DNA of 64,000 bases from Bacillus tuaregi (GCF_900104575.1 NZ_LT629731.1:2000462-2064461), one strand, 5' to 3'; shown: positions 19,771-26,712, counted from the stretch's first letter. Notes: generated by a model from the sequence alone, not told the origin. Program-made: numbers and translations.

Positions 19771-20466
19771 ATGAATGAAATAAGTGTGATCGATAGTATC
19801 CTGAAGGCTAATGATGAGCGAAGTTGCTTAAATAGAAAGCTACTAGATGAAAAAAAGGTGTATACCATCAATCTGATGGGTTCACCAGGCGCAGGCAGAA
19901 CAACCATCATCGAGAAGCTGATTTCCAGGTTAAAACAAGAGCTAAACATAGCGGTAATTGAAGGAGATCTTTTTACAGCTATGGACGCTCAAAAAATAGA
20001 GTCACACGGTGTTCCTGTCGTTCAAGTTAACACGAGAGGGGCCTGTCATCTTGATGCACAAATGCTGAAGAAGGCCATTGATCAACTCAATCTGGACCGT
20101 ATCGATTTACTCATCATTGAGAATGTCGGTAATTTGGCTTGTCCAGCTGAGTTTGCACTGGGCGAGGATAGCATCCTAACCATTTTGAGCACAACAGAAG
20201 GAAGTGACAAGCCACTGAAATATCCATTTATTTTTGAAAAATCGGATGCCGTTATCTTAAATAAAATGGATCTGATTGAGTTTACCAACTTCGATTCGTT
20301 GAAATTTTTCCAAGAGGTCCAATTACTCAACAAAAATACCAGTTTATTTCAAACCTCCTGCAGGCAGGAATCTGGATTGGATGAATTATGCTGTTGGTTG
20401 GAATGGAAGGTAAAAGCGAAACAGGAAAGCAGCGCAGTCAGTACTTCGAAGGAGGTACTGCTATGA
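19771..20466 (+). CDS. hypB: HypB-like nickel GTPase with Walker A Lys replaced by Arg
   Basis: 231 residues, a SIMIBI GTPase that supplies nickel with HypA. HypB features are VIEGDLFTAMDAQKI, the metal motif NTRGACHLDAQM and ILNKMDL (the NKxD guanine motif). The Walker A loop reads GSPGAGRTT, so the usually invariant lysine is arginine. That could weaken GTP hydrolysis. The gene lacks a histidine-rich N-terminus. The ribosome site is poor (TATGGGG). It overlaps the MoeB-like gene by four bases (ATGA). It is split from hypCD by the dispersed element, which may reduce cotranscription. Confidence 0.9.
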   Translation: MNEISVIDSILKANDERSCLNRKLLDEKKVYTINLMGSPGAGRTTIIEKLISRLKQELNIAVIEGDLFTAMDAQKIESHGVPVVQVNTRGACHLDAQMLKKAIDQLNLDRIDLLIIENVGNLACPAEFALGEDSILTILSTTEGSDKPLKYPFIFEKSDAVILNKMDLIEFTNFDSLKFFQEVQLLNKNTSLFQTSCRQESGLDELCCWLEWKVKAKQESSAVSTSKEVLL

Positions 20467-21182
20467 GATATGATCGACAAATAATCATTCCTCAAATTGG
20501 ACCGGACGGGCAAAAAAAACTGGAGCAGAGTACCGTGACAGTAATCGGGACAGGCGGGCTCGGTTCCCCGGTGCTGACCTATCTCGCCAGTGCAGGGGTT
20601 GGGACCATTAGAATGATCGATTGTGATGTTGTTTCGGAGTCTAATCTAAACCGTCAGTTTTTACATCTTACGGAAGATATCGGAAAGTTGAAGCTTCAGT
20701 CAGCAAAGGAAAAACTAGCTAGGCTCAATCCTCATATTCATCTAGTTATGATTGATACGAAATTGGAGCTCGAAAACAGTGAAGAGCTTCTTGCAGGTTC
20801 TGATGTGGTCGTTGACTGTGTTGATCATCTTGCTACAAGGACTGCGGTCGCATGTGCATGTATAAAGCTGAATATTCCCCTCGTAGAAGGCGGAGTTGAA
20901 GGGTTCTATGGCTATGTGATAGATATTAACAAAGACTCTGCTTGCTTATCCTGTATCGGTTATGATGAGGCAAAACAAAAAACGCCGGTTCCGATTATGG
21001 GTGTGACAGCCGGTGTGATTGGCAGTCTGCAGGCAAACGAGTGTATCAAGCTGCTTCTGAAAATCGGCGAGCCACTCTTTGGTCGCATGCTATGCTATGA
21101 CGGGCTAAGCGGAAGCTGGGATGAAATAGCGGTAAAAAAATCAGAAAGCTGCTCCGTTCATGGAGAAAATCATCATAAATAA
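20463..21182 (+). CDS. MoeB/ThiF/HesA-type adenylyltransferase
   Basis: 239 residues. ATP-binding GTGGLGSP and the motif DVVSESNLNRQFLH identify an E1-like enzyme that adenylates the C-terminal glycine of a MoaD or ThiS protein. CLSCIG supplies half of a zinc site; the second half is reduced to SCSVHG. AAGGAGG lies eight bases before the ATG. Placed at the end of the AOR-hydrogenase block, it most likely activates the MoaD-like protein at 10039 for tungstopterin synthesis. A thiamine or general molybdopterin role is possible, but no other such genes are close by. Confidence 0.88.
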   Translation: MRYDRQIIIPQIGPDGQKKLEQSTVTVIGTGGLGSPVLTYLASAGVGTIRMIDCDVVSESNLNRQFLHLTEDIGKLKLQSAKEKLARLNPHIHLVMIDTKLELENSEELLAGSDVVVDCVDHLATRTAVACACIKLNIPLVEGGVEGFYGYVIDINKDSACLSCIGYDEAKQKTPVPIMGVTAGVIGSLQANECIKLLLKIGEPLFGRMLCYDGLSGSWDEIAVKKSESCSVHGENHHK

Positions 21183-21192
21183 GCTTTCAAGG

Positions 21193-21230
21193 GCATGAAT
21201 CCAAAAACGGATTGATGCTTTTTTTATTTT
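21193..21230 (+). terminator. Terminator closing the hydrogenase block
   Basis: GCATGAATCC pairs with GGATTGATGC (one mismatch) and is followed by T7ATTTTT. It ends the hypB and MoeB-like transcript. Confidence 0.8.
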
Positions 21231-21267
21231 TTTAAGGATGACGAATGAGACCGTTTTGACAAAATTG

Positions 21268-21305
21268 CTATTCATTTTGACAAATATACTTGTCAAAATG
21301 AATAG
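21268..21305. promoter_or_regulatory. Perfect 16-bp palindromic operator
   Basis: CTATTCATTTTGACAA and its exact inverse flank ATATAC, giving a 38-bp perfect palindrome. It covers the -35 box of the XRE gene, so it is the likely autoregulatory operator. Confidence 0.75.
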
Positions 21306-21318
21306 TATCTTTTACAAT
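21290..21318 (+). promoter_or_regulatory. SigmaA-type promoter of the XRE/DUF3169 operon
   Basis: TTGTCA (21290-21295), 17-bp spacer, TACAAT (21313-21318). The -35 box lies within the palindrome. Confidence 0.65.
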
Positions 21319-21341
21319 TAAAATAGAAAGGAGATGCAGAT

Positions 21342-21542
21342 ATGAAGAGTCGGCTGAAGGAGCTTCGGGCACGGGATGGTTTAAATCAAACCCAGCTTGC
21401 TAAGCTCGCCAAAGTGTCTAGACAAACCATTAGTTTAATTGAACGGGAAGAATTTATTCCTTCACTCTTAATTGCCGTCCGTATCGCACGTATTTTTAAG
21501 GAACCTGTTGAAAGTGTATTTTTAATAGAGGAGGAAGAATAA
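21342..21542 (+). CDS. XRE-family regulator, YgzD-like
   Basis: 66 residues, almost only a helix-turn-helix: LNQTQLAKLAKVSRQTISLIE is the recognition region. Such short Cro-like regulators control the operon they sit in. AAAGGAGATG precedes the ATG. The stop is directly followed by the ATG of the membrane gene at 21543 (TAAATG). A perfect 38-bp palindrome in the promoter is its probable binding site. Confidence 0.9.
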   Translation: MKSRLKELRARDGLNQTQLAKLAKVSRQTISLIEREEFIPSLLIAVRIARIFKEPVESVFLIEEEE

Positions 21543-22223
21543 ATGAAAGCATGGTTACATATTTTATTAAGTGCTATTGCTGGCTTTGTCGTATCCATTC
21601 TTTTGATTAAAGGGTTTAAGGAAGTGGATTTCATCCAATATGCAGATAGCGTGGTAGTCGGTATTCTGGTGATTATTTTCATCCTGCTTATGCTGAGCGT
21701 TGTGTTTTATAGACAAATTAAAAGATTAAATAATCAAGAGGTTTCCGGTGATGAAGAGGATGAAATGGACGGCTTAATGTATAAAAAAGCTGCAGATTAT
21801 TCATTATTTGTACAGTTGAGTATGATTCTTGCCGTTTTAGCTCTATGTATCTCTGTTATTACAACTCAATCAGTCGCCATTGCGATTACTTCAGTTACGG
21901 CCATGTTTATTTGTTATCTTTTTAGTATGCTCTTAACCATTCTTATGAAGCAGGTATACCCTGAGCGCAATCTACCAGGCTTTTCCGAGAAGGATTATGC
22001 CAAAAAGTTATTAGAAGTATCTGATGAAGGGGAACGACATGTCATGCTGATGGGATTGTACAAATCCTACAATTTCTTTAGTATTGGCTTACTCTTTGCC
22101 ATTTTCATTACGACCTTTTATTCGCTTGCCACAGGCAACTCACAGATTTTTTCTATTATTGTCATGTGCATGGTCTTACTGCTGGCACACGGAAAGTATA
22201 GCTTGACGATTCGGAATAAATGA
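21543..22223 (+). CDS. DUF3169 membrane protein
   Basis: 226 residues with about six predicted membrane helices. The polar loop between helices 2 and 3 carries NNQEVSGDEEDEMDG. The DUF3169 family is of unknown function and is regularly paired with a short XRE regulator, as here. The ribosome site GAGGAGGAAG is inside the end of the regulator gene, so translation is coupled. Confidence 0.85.
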   Translation: MKAWLHILLSAIAGFVVSILLIKGFKEVDFIQYADSVVVGILVIIFILLMLSVVFYRQIKRLNNQEVSGDEEDEMDGLMYKKAADYSLFVQLSMILAVLALCISVITTQSVAIAITSVTAMFICYLFSMLLTILMKQVYPERNLPGFSEKDYAKKLLEVSDEGERHVMLMGLYKSYNFFSIGLLFAIFITTFYSLATGNSQIFSIIVMCMVLLLAHGKYSLTIRNK

Positions 22224-22265
22224 TGCTACATCCACTTTTCAAGACAATCGATATCAGGATAGAAT

Positions 22266-22313
22266 AACTGCCAGGAATTCGTACCAACGACGAGTTTTGG
22301 CAGTTTTTTTAAT
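22266..22313 (+). terminator. Rho-independent terminator
   Basis: AACTGCCA pairs with TGGCAGTT across a 24-base loop and is followed by a T tract from 22304. It ends the XRE/DUF3169 operon. Confidence 0.75.
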
Positions 22314-22435
22314 TTTTCAGAATAAAATATTCATTCAGGTATTCACAATGCCAACCTTGTGTGTTAAAAGGTTAGTAGGAGTGTTAAAGGGCAAAAAAGA
22401 AGTAATGATTGAAAGAGGCACAGGGAGGCGAAGGC

Positions 22436-22822
22436 TTGAACGTTATTCTATTCGACGGAGAATGTCATCTTTGCGATGAAAGTGTTCAATTTATCATCAA
22501 ACGGGACCAAAAGGCTCTTTATTATTTCGCTTCCCTACAAAGTGAAGCAGGTCAAGAGCTATTAAGAAAGTATCAAATTCCTGTTCATCTAAATAGTTTT
22601 ATCCTTATTGAGGGTCGGCAATGCTTTTACAAATCATCAGCTGCACTTAGAGTATGCAGGAATTTAAAGGGTGGATGGAGATTATTATATGGCTTGTCCA
22701 TCGTCCCTAAACCATTGCGAGATTATATATATGAAATTGTTGCTAGGAATAGGTATAAATGGTTTGGGAAGAAGGAGAGCTGTATGCTACCGGATCCTAA
22801 AATAAGAAAGCGGTTTTTATAA
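22436..22822 (+). CDS. DCC-family (DUF393) thiol-disulfide oxidoreductase-like protein
   Basis: 128 residues. The DCC family is named for the N-terminal motif seen here as LFDGECHLCDESV (CxxC), with RRDQ-like KRDQKALYYFASLQSE next. The TTG start at 22436 is preferred because GGGAGGCGAAGG lies before it and the product then begins MNVILFDGECHLC, as in homologues. A longer form from 22409 lacks a ribosome site. The redox role is predicted from the motif only. It lies 163 bp before the HesB-like gene. Confidence 0.85.
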   Translation: MNVILFDGECHLCDESVQFIIKRDQKALYYFASLQSEAGQELLRKYQIPVHLNSFILIEGRQCFYKSSAALRVCRNLKGGWRLLYGLSIVPKPLRDYIYEIVARNRYKWFGKKESCMLPDPKIRKRFL

Positions 22823-22985
22823 GTTTTATATCGTTAGACTCTATACTCGTTGGAGGTATTTACTTATTAAAAAAAGGATTAACAAGAAAAGTAACATAGA
22901 AGCTATGCCTCTAAGCAAATCAATGCCTTCTGCATAACAATATCGTTTATAATACGAATGTAGTACAAACATCAGGAGGGTAAGA

Positions 22986-23264
22986 ATGATTATTACAGAC
23001 GCAGGACGTGAAGAATTACAACAAATGTTCACTGAAGAGAACTGTTCGAGCATTCGTATTTTTTTTAGTGGGTATGGCTGAGGACAGCCGAGAATTGGAC
23101 TGGCTCTGGACGAGCCGGAAGCAGACGATATCATTGTCACAATAAATGAAATAACAGTAGCGATTGACCCCTTCATTGAACAAGTGACAGAAGACCTTGT
23201 TCTTGACCGGAGTGGACAGGGTAGTGGGATTTCAATGTTTGGAAATACAGGAGATTGTTGCTAG
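22986..23264 (+). CDS. HesB-like selenoprotein (in-frame TGA at codon 32)
   Basis: 92 residues if TGA at 23079-23081 is read as selenocysteine. An AGGAGGG ribosome site lies six bases before the ATG. The protein begins MIITDAGREELQQMF, the HesB/IscA-like start. TGA falls in SGYG-U-GQPRIGLALDEP, where IscA/HesB proteins carry a conserved metal-binding cysteine. Downstream translation stays in frame to VLDRSGQGSGISMFGN and ends DCC. Selenocysteine forms of HesB-like proteins are an established bacterial selenoprotein family. A hairpin fitting bacterial SECIS rules follows the TGA. The alternative is a nonsense mutation, but the rest of the frame is well conserved. The sel genes needed are not in the window. 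Confidence 0.8.
23100..23118 (+). promoter_or_regulatory. Candidate bacterial SECIS hairpin
   Basis: CTGGCTC-TGGAC-GAGCCGG: a 7-bp stem (one G-U) with a 5-base loop. The loop starts 25 bases after the TGA and has G as its second base. This meets the usual rules for bacterial SECIS elements (loop 16-37 bases downstream, G in the first two loop positions). Confidence 0.65.
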
Positions 23265-23285
23265 TAGAATGATTAATATTTTTGT

Positions 23286-23512
23286 TTAACTTCATTCAGC
23301 AAATGCTTTTTGTACCGAAAGCTTGCGACAGGTACAGAAGTCCTCCACTTCTACAAGTGGGGGATGAATGCAAATGGTACTTCGATTCAGTGGGGGTACA
23401 AACCCCCGCTGAATGAAGTTAAGCCTCCGGCGGATGTCTCGGATTTTCTAAAGGTAGTTTATCGAGCAAGCTCGATAAAAATCCGGACGCAAATTCGCCC
23501 GTCGAATTTGAT
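23286..23512 (+). repeat. Dispersed structured element, copy C
   Basis: 227 bp, full length, inserted after a TTTAA-type flank behind the HesB-like gene. Its right-hand hairpin reads TATCGAGC-AA-GCTCGATA, changed on both arms relative to copy B, so pairing is preserved. Confidence 0.85.
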
Positions 23513-23527
23513 ACTAATAATATGTAT

Positions 23528-23556
23528 AAAAAGGTCCGATTATGGGCCTTTTTTAG
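23528..23556 (+). terminator. Terminator after copy C
   Basis: AAAAAGGTCC pairs with GGGCCTTTTTT. It would end transcription of the HesB-like gene running through the element. Confidence 0.65.
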
Positions 23557-23720
23557 TATTTACAAGCCGTCTTTGGTTATAGATAAAGCGGTGGAGTTCT
23601 AGACCAATTTATTTTAACATGGTTAGTCACTATTTCCACTTCGCAAAAGAATGAAATAACGGTTATAATAAAGAAAATAATAACGAATTTTGTAGAAAAA
23701 AGGGTATGGGGGTACAGGGA

Positions 23721-24671
23721 GTGTCTAATAAAGAGAAGAATAAAGTAAAATTATTTACTTTGAATTCAAATCGCGAGCTGGCATTAGAAATTGCCGAAAA
23801 ATTAGGGTATGAGCTGGGCAAGGTTCATGTCGATCGTTTTAGCGATGGAGAAATTCAAATACATATTGAAGAAACAGTACGAGATAGTGATGTTTTTATC
23901 ATTCAATCTACGTCAGGCCCTGTTAATGAAAATACGATGGAGCTCCTCATTATGATTGATGCCTTAAAGAGGGCTTCTGCCAGCCAAATCAATGTGGTGA
24001 TTCCTTATTTTGGGTATGCACGACAGGATCGATTGGCACGTCCGAGGGAGCCAATCACGGCAAAATTAATGGCAAATCTATTGCAAAAAGCTGGTGCGAC
24101 AAGAGTTCTTTCCATTGACCTCCATACAGACCAAATGCAGGGATTTTTTGATATTCCGATGGAACATTTAACGGGAATACCGGTTCTTTCGCAGTATATT
24201 GAAAACAAAGGGTTAGAAAATATCGTTGTCGTGTCAGCACATCTTGGGAGCGTTCGAAGGGCTAGAAAATTAGCCGATATACTAGACGTTCCCCTAGCAC
24301 TGGTGGATGAAAGGGAGCCGGAAGAATGCGGGACTGAAACTCGCAGCGTCATCGGAGATGTGGAAGGTAAAAATGTTATTTTGATTGATGATTTAATTGA
24401 TACAGGGACTACGATGCTGACTGCAGCCCAAGCTATCGCAGAAAGCGGTGCTAAGTCTATCTATGCCTGCTGTACGCATCCTGTTTTAACAGGAAATGTG
24501 ATTGAAAAAATTGAACGCTCACCCATCACAGAACTGGTCGTGACCAATACGATTCAGCTGCCTCAGGAAAAGCAGCTACAGAAGATTGTCACCATTTCTG
24601 TGGCACCATTATTGGCAGATGCTATTGACCGAATTCATTTTGAAAAAGCAGTGAGTCCTTTGTTTGAATAG
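23721..24671 (+). CDS. PRPP synthetase paralogue lacking catalytic-loop residues
   Basis: 316 residues from the GTG at 23721, which gives an N-terminus (MSNKEKNKVKLFTLNSN) like B. subtilis Prs; an ATG at 23706 has worse spacing. Overall it follows Prs closely: RFSDGEIQIHIEE, IPYFGYARQDR, REPITAKLMANLL, ACCTHPVL and the PRPP loop DDLIDTGTT. But the flexible loop that holds the catalytic Lys and Arg (DKRRP in B. subtilis, Lys197 and Arg199) reads DEREP, so both are Glu. PDHGG is AHLGS and DLHAxQ is DLHTDQ. It may be a regulatory or altered-function paralogue. It stands alone, outside the normal gcaD-prs neighbourhood. Confidence 0.85.
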   Translation: MSNKEKNKVKLFTLNSNRELALEIAEKLGYELGKVHVDRFSDGEIQIHIEETVRDSDVFIIQSTSGPVNENTMELLIMIDALKRASASQINVVIPYFGYARQDRLARPREPITAKLMANLLQKAGATRVLSIDLHTDQMQGFFDIPMEHLTGIPVLSQYIENKGLENIVVVSAHLGSVRRARKLADILDVPLALVDEREPEECGTETRSVIGDVEGKNVILIDDLIDTGTTMLTAAQAIAESGAKSIYACCTHPVLTGNVIEKIERSPITELVVTNTIQLPQEKQLQKIVTISVAPLLADAIDRIHFEKAVSPLFE

Positions 24672-24677
24672 AATATG

Positions 24678-24729
24678 GTATGAACGTAAGAAGCCGAACA
24701 AATTTGTTTTCGGCTTCTTACGTTCATAC
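24678..24729. terminator. 20-bp perfect inverted repeat after the Prs paralogue
   Basis: GTATGAACGTAAGAAGCCGA pairs exactly with its inverse around a 12-base loop. There is no T tract on the + strand after it, so the role as terminator is uncertain though the stem is very stable. Confidence 0.5.
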
Positions 24730-24791
24730 TCGCATACAGAGTCATCTACTTGAATGATTGACAACTCGATTCTTTTGATAATCGGCTTTTC

Positions 24792-24888
24792 TTGTCCGAA
24801 CTAAGGGGTAGCTCTGACAAATTCTCTTAAAAAGCAGTGCTCGTTGTCCGAACTTAAGAGGAGACTCTATCAAGTTCTCTCATAAATA
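24792..24888. repeat. Imperfect tandem repeat with TTGTCCGAACT
   Basis: Two related units of about 52 bp, each TTGTCCGAACT(T)AAG, then a GGGG/AGGAG block, CTCT, and AATTCTCT or AGTTCTCT. They lie between the Prs paralogue and the isochorismatase gene. Similar units occur in other Bacillaceae spacers; function unknown. Confidence 0.45.
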
Positions 24889-24894
24889 CCTTTT

Positions 24895-25434
24895 TTACTT
24901 CACTAATCGCAATATCGTTTTAAATTCCTCATGGTCGGCCCTTTGCAACAACTCATACATAATCATTTCCGTACTAGTAGGCAATATACCCAGTGCTTGC
25001 ATTTTTACTAATCCAATTTCCTTGTTTTCCTTCGTACGGGAGGAGACGGCATCTGCTACGACTTCAACCTCAAAGCCCTGTTCCTTTAGCTGTCTAGCAG
25101 TCTGATAGACACAAATATGGGCTTCAATGCCTGTAATAATAAATTGAGTTCGACCACTTCTTTTAACAGCCTCCATAAACTCTTCTTCCCGGCAGGCACT
25201 AAAGGAAATTTTGCTAATCGGCTGCTCCGTTAAATGCTGGGCAATCTCTGGTGAGGTGGGTCCTAACCGGCTCGGATTCTGTTCCAGCCATAAAATCGGG
25301 ACCTCCAATGCCTGCATCGCTTGAACCAGCTTTGCTGAATTACTAATAACAGATTCGCTTTCCTCCACAATGGTGGCTAGCTTTCCTTGTACATCCACAA
25401 GCACAAGACAAGCTTCTTCTACTGTAAACAACAT
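24895..25434 (-). CDS. Isochorismatase-like cysteine hydrolase
   Basis: 179 residues. The fold's catalytic triad is visible: Asp in LVLVDVQGKL (about residue 14), Lys near KISFSACRE, and Cys in GIEAHICVYQTA. The cis-peptide motif GIEAH precedes the cysteine. This subgroup (YcaC-like) has no agreed substrate; amides of the nicotinamidase type are possible. GGGAGT lies before the ATG on the minus strand. It is flanked by a repeat-rich spacer on one side and a dispersed element on the other. Confidence 0.9.
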   Translation of the reverse strand: MLFTVEEACLVLVDVQGKLATIVEESESVISNSAKLVQAMQALEVPILWLEQNPSRLGPTSPEIAQHLTEQPISKISFSACREEEFMEAVKRSGRTQFIITGIEAHICVYQTARQLKEQGFEVEVVADAVSSRTKENKEIGLVKMQALGILPTSTEMIMYELLQRADHEEFKTILRLVK

Positions 25435-25513
25435 GACTCACTCCCTAAATTAAGAATTATACTATTAATATTACATATTTTTTAGGAAAAAAGGTGGTTT
25501 TTCCTTCTCATTA

Positions 25514-25740
25514 ATCAAATTCGCCCGTCGAATTTGCGTCCGGATTTTTATCGAGCTTGCTCGATAAACTACCTTTAAAAAAATCCATGACATCCGCCGG
25601 AGGTTTAACTTCATTCAGCCGGGGTGTGAACCCCACTGAATCGAAGAACCATTTGCATTCATCCCCCACTTGTAGAAGTGGAGGACTTCTGTACCTGTCG
25701 CAAGCTTTCGGTACAAAAAGCATTTGCTGAATGAAGTTAA
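25514..25740 (-). repeat. Dispersed structured element, copy D
   Basis: 227 bp, full length, reversed. It begins ATCAAATTCGCCCGT and ends GCTGAATGAAGTTAA. The internal hairpin carries the same two-armed change as copy C (ATCGAGC/GCTCGAT). Confidence 0.85.
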
Positions 25741-25849
25741 ATGTACTAAAAAGTTCAAACTTTAAAATCAAATAAAATAAGCCTTTTTGTATAATTTATC
25801 TATTATAGTAAAATAGTAATCAAGAAGGAAAATTTCACTTGGAGGGTTG

Positions 25850-25999
25850 ATGAAAGTGACGATACATGTGTGTCCGAAATGCTACGAAGAAGGAAAGCTT
25901 GTTCAAATCAAATTCATCGGTAATTACGGCATCGTCATGTGGTGTGATGAATGTCAGGAAGCCTATTATGAAGAAGAGCAGGAGGCCGCCGCCTTATAG
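25850..25999 (+). CDS. Small zinc-ribbon protein, 49 residues
   Basis: Reads MKVTIHVCPKCYEEGKLV at the start and later MWCDECQEAYYEEEQE. The two CxxC pairs about 24 residues apart should bind one zinc. GGAGGG lies five bases before the ATG. The stop is inside a GC-rich palindrome (CCGCCTT-ATAGC-AAGGCGG). I do not recognise a named family. It could be a small DNA/RNA-binding or adaptor protein, a guess from the zinc ribbon alone. Confidence 0.65.
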   Translation: MKVTIHVCPKCYEEGKLVQIKFIGNYGIVMWCDECQEAYYEEEQEAAAL

Positions 26000-26077
26000 C
26001 AAGGCGGTAATCCTTGCCTAAAAAACACTCGTTTTTTGACGAGCAATGTGTTTGATACTCCTCGAAAACGAATGAAG

Positions 26078-26527
26078 TTAAAACGGCTTAACAGACATGA
26101 GCACAATAATCAGGATAGCTAGAAGAGTCACTACCATATGGATAGGGGTAGTCGCTTTAGCAACCGCTTTATATTCCTTTGGTATTTCTTCCCCCTTAGA
26201 GTCCATCACAACAGGCATAACCTTTTTCATCTTTGCCCCAATGACAACATAAATTAAAAATTCCACAATGATATATAAAACAATCGAACCAACAAACCAA
26301 ATTTCTTTGAAATAACTAGGTGATAAATATCCCATTATGAAACCTGTGATAATTAAGATGGCACCGCCGATTTGCGGATACTTTTCTAATCTTTTCATCA
26401 GCACAAGGGTATGCTTTAATTGAGACAAATTTTGCGGCATGGTCGATATCACTGGAAAGGCAAAGGTAACACCGATTCCAATGATGGCGGCTAACACATG
26501 AAGTAATAATAAAAGCGAATAAAACAA
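26078..26527 (-). CDS. DUF2269-like membrane protein
   Basis: 149 residues with four predicted membrane helices: a first helix LLLLLHVLAAIIGIGVTFAF, then YPQIGGAILIITGFIMGY, a third IVLYIIVEFLIYVVIG and a final VVTLLAILIIVLMSV. The family is of unknown function. A second, distant relative lies at 37957. A good GGAGGTG ribosome site precedes its start on the minus strand. Transcribed away from the sigma-54 regulated aldehyde dehydrogenase. Confidence 0.8.
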   Translation of the reverse strand: MFYSLLLLLHVLAAIIGIGVTFAFPVISTMPQNLSQLKHTLVLMKRLEKYPQIGGAILIITGFIMGYLSPSYFKEIWFVGSIVLYIIVEFLIYVVIGAKMKKVMPVVMDSKGEEIPKEYKAVAKATTPIHMVVTLLAILIIVLMSVKPF

Positions 26528-26675
26528 AAAATCACCTCCTAATTAAGAACAACTAAATGTATGCTGTAAAATTAATAGATATGTTTCTATAAAATTGCAA
26601 AATATAACAAGGAAAAAGGAAAGGGAATACGCATGTATTGTCATCAGACAGGAGGAACGATATTTTGTTTCTGTC

Positions 26676-26712
26676 AGCCGGAATATCGGCTCAAGAAGCC
26701 GTTTTTTCGGCT
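26676..26712. promoter_or_regulatory. Paired activator sites upstream of the aldehyde dehydrogenase
   Basis: Two identical palindromes, AGCCG-N6-CGGCT, at 26676-26691 and 26697-26712. Their centres are 21 bp apart (two helical turns). The nearer lies about 60 bp before the sigma-54 promoter. The same arrangement occurs at 33037-33073, so they are the likely sites of the activator encoded at 30269. Confidence 0.7.

Noticed and set aside
22841-23176. 111-residue minus-strand frame over the HesB-like gene
   Set aside because: No start signal, composition unlike a protein, and it lies antisense to a gene with a strong ribosome site and family motifs.
22986-23264. Plain nonsense pseudogene at the HesB-like locus
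   Set aside because: Frame, motifs and ribosome site are intact on both sides of the TGA, and a SECIS-like hairpin follows; selenocysteine is the better reading, though not proven.
23310-23582. Open frames in the element copies (also 25511-25771 minus, 59754-59978 minus, 62347-62607)
   Set aside because: They arise because the same structured element repeats the same chance frames; they have no ribosome sites and shift freely between copies. One of them does become coding at the end of etfA, which is reported separately.
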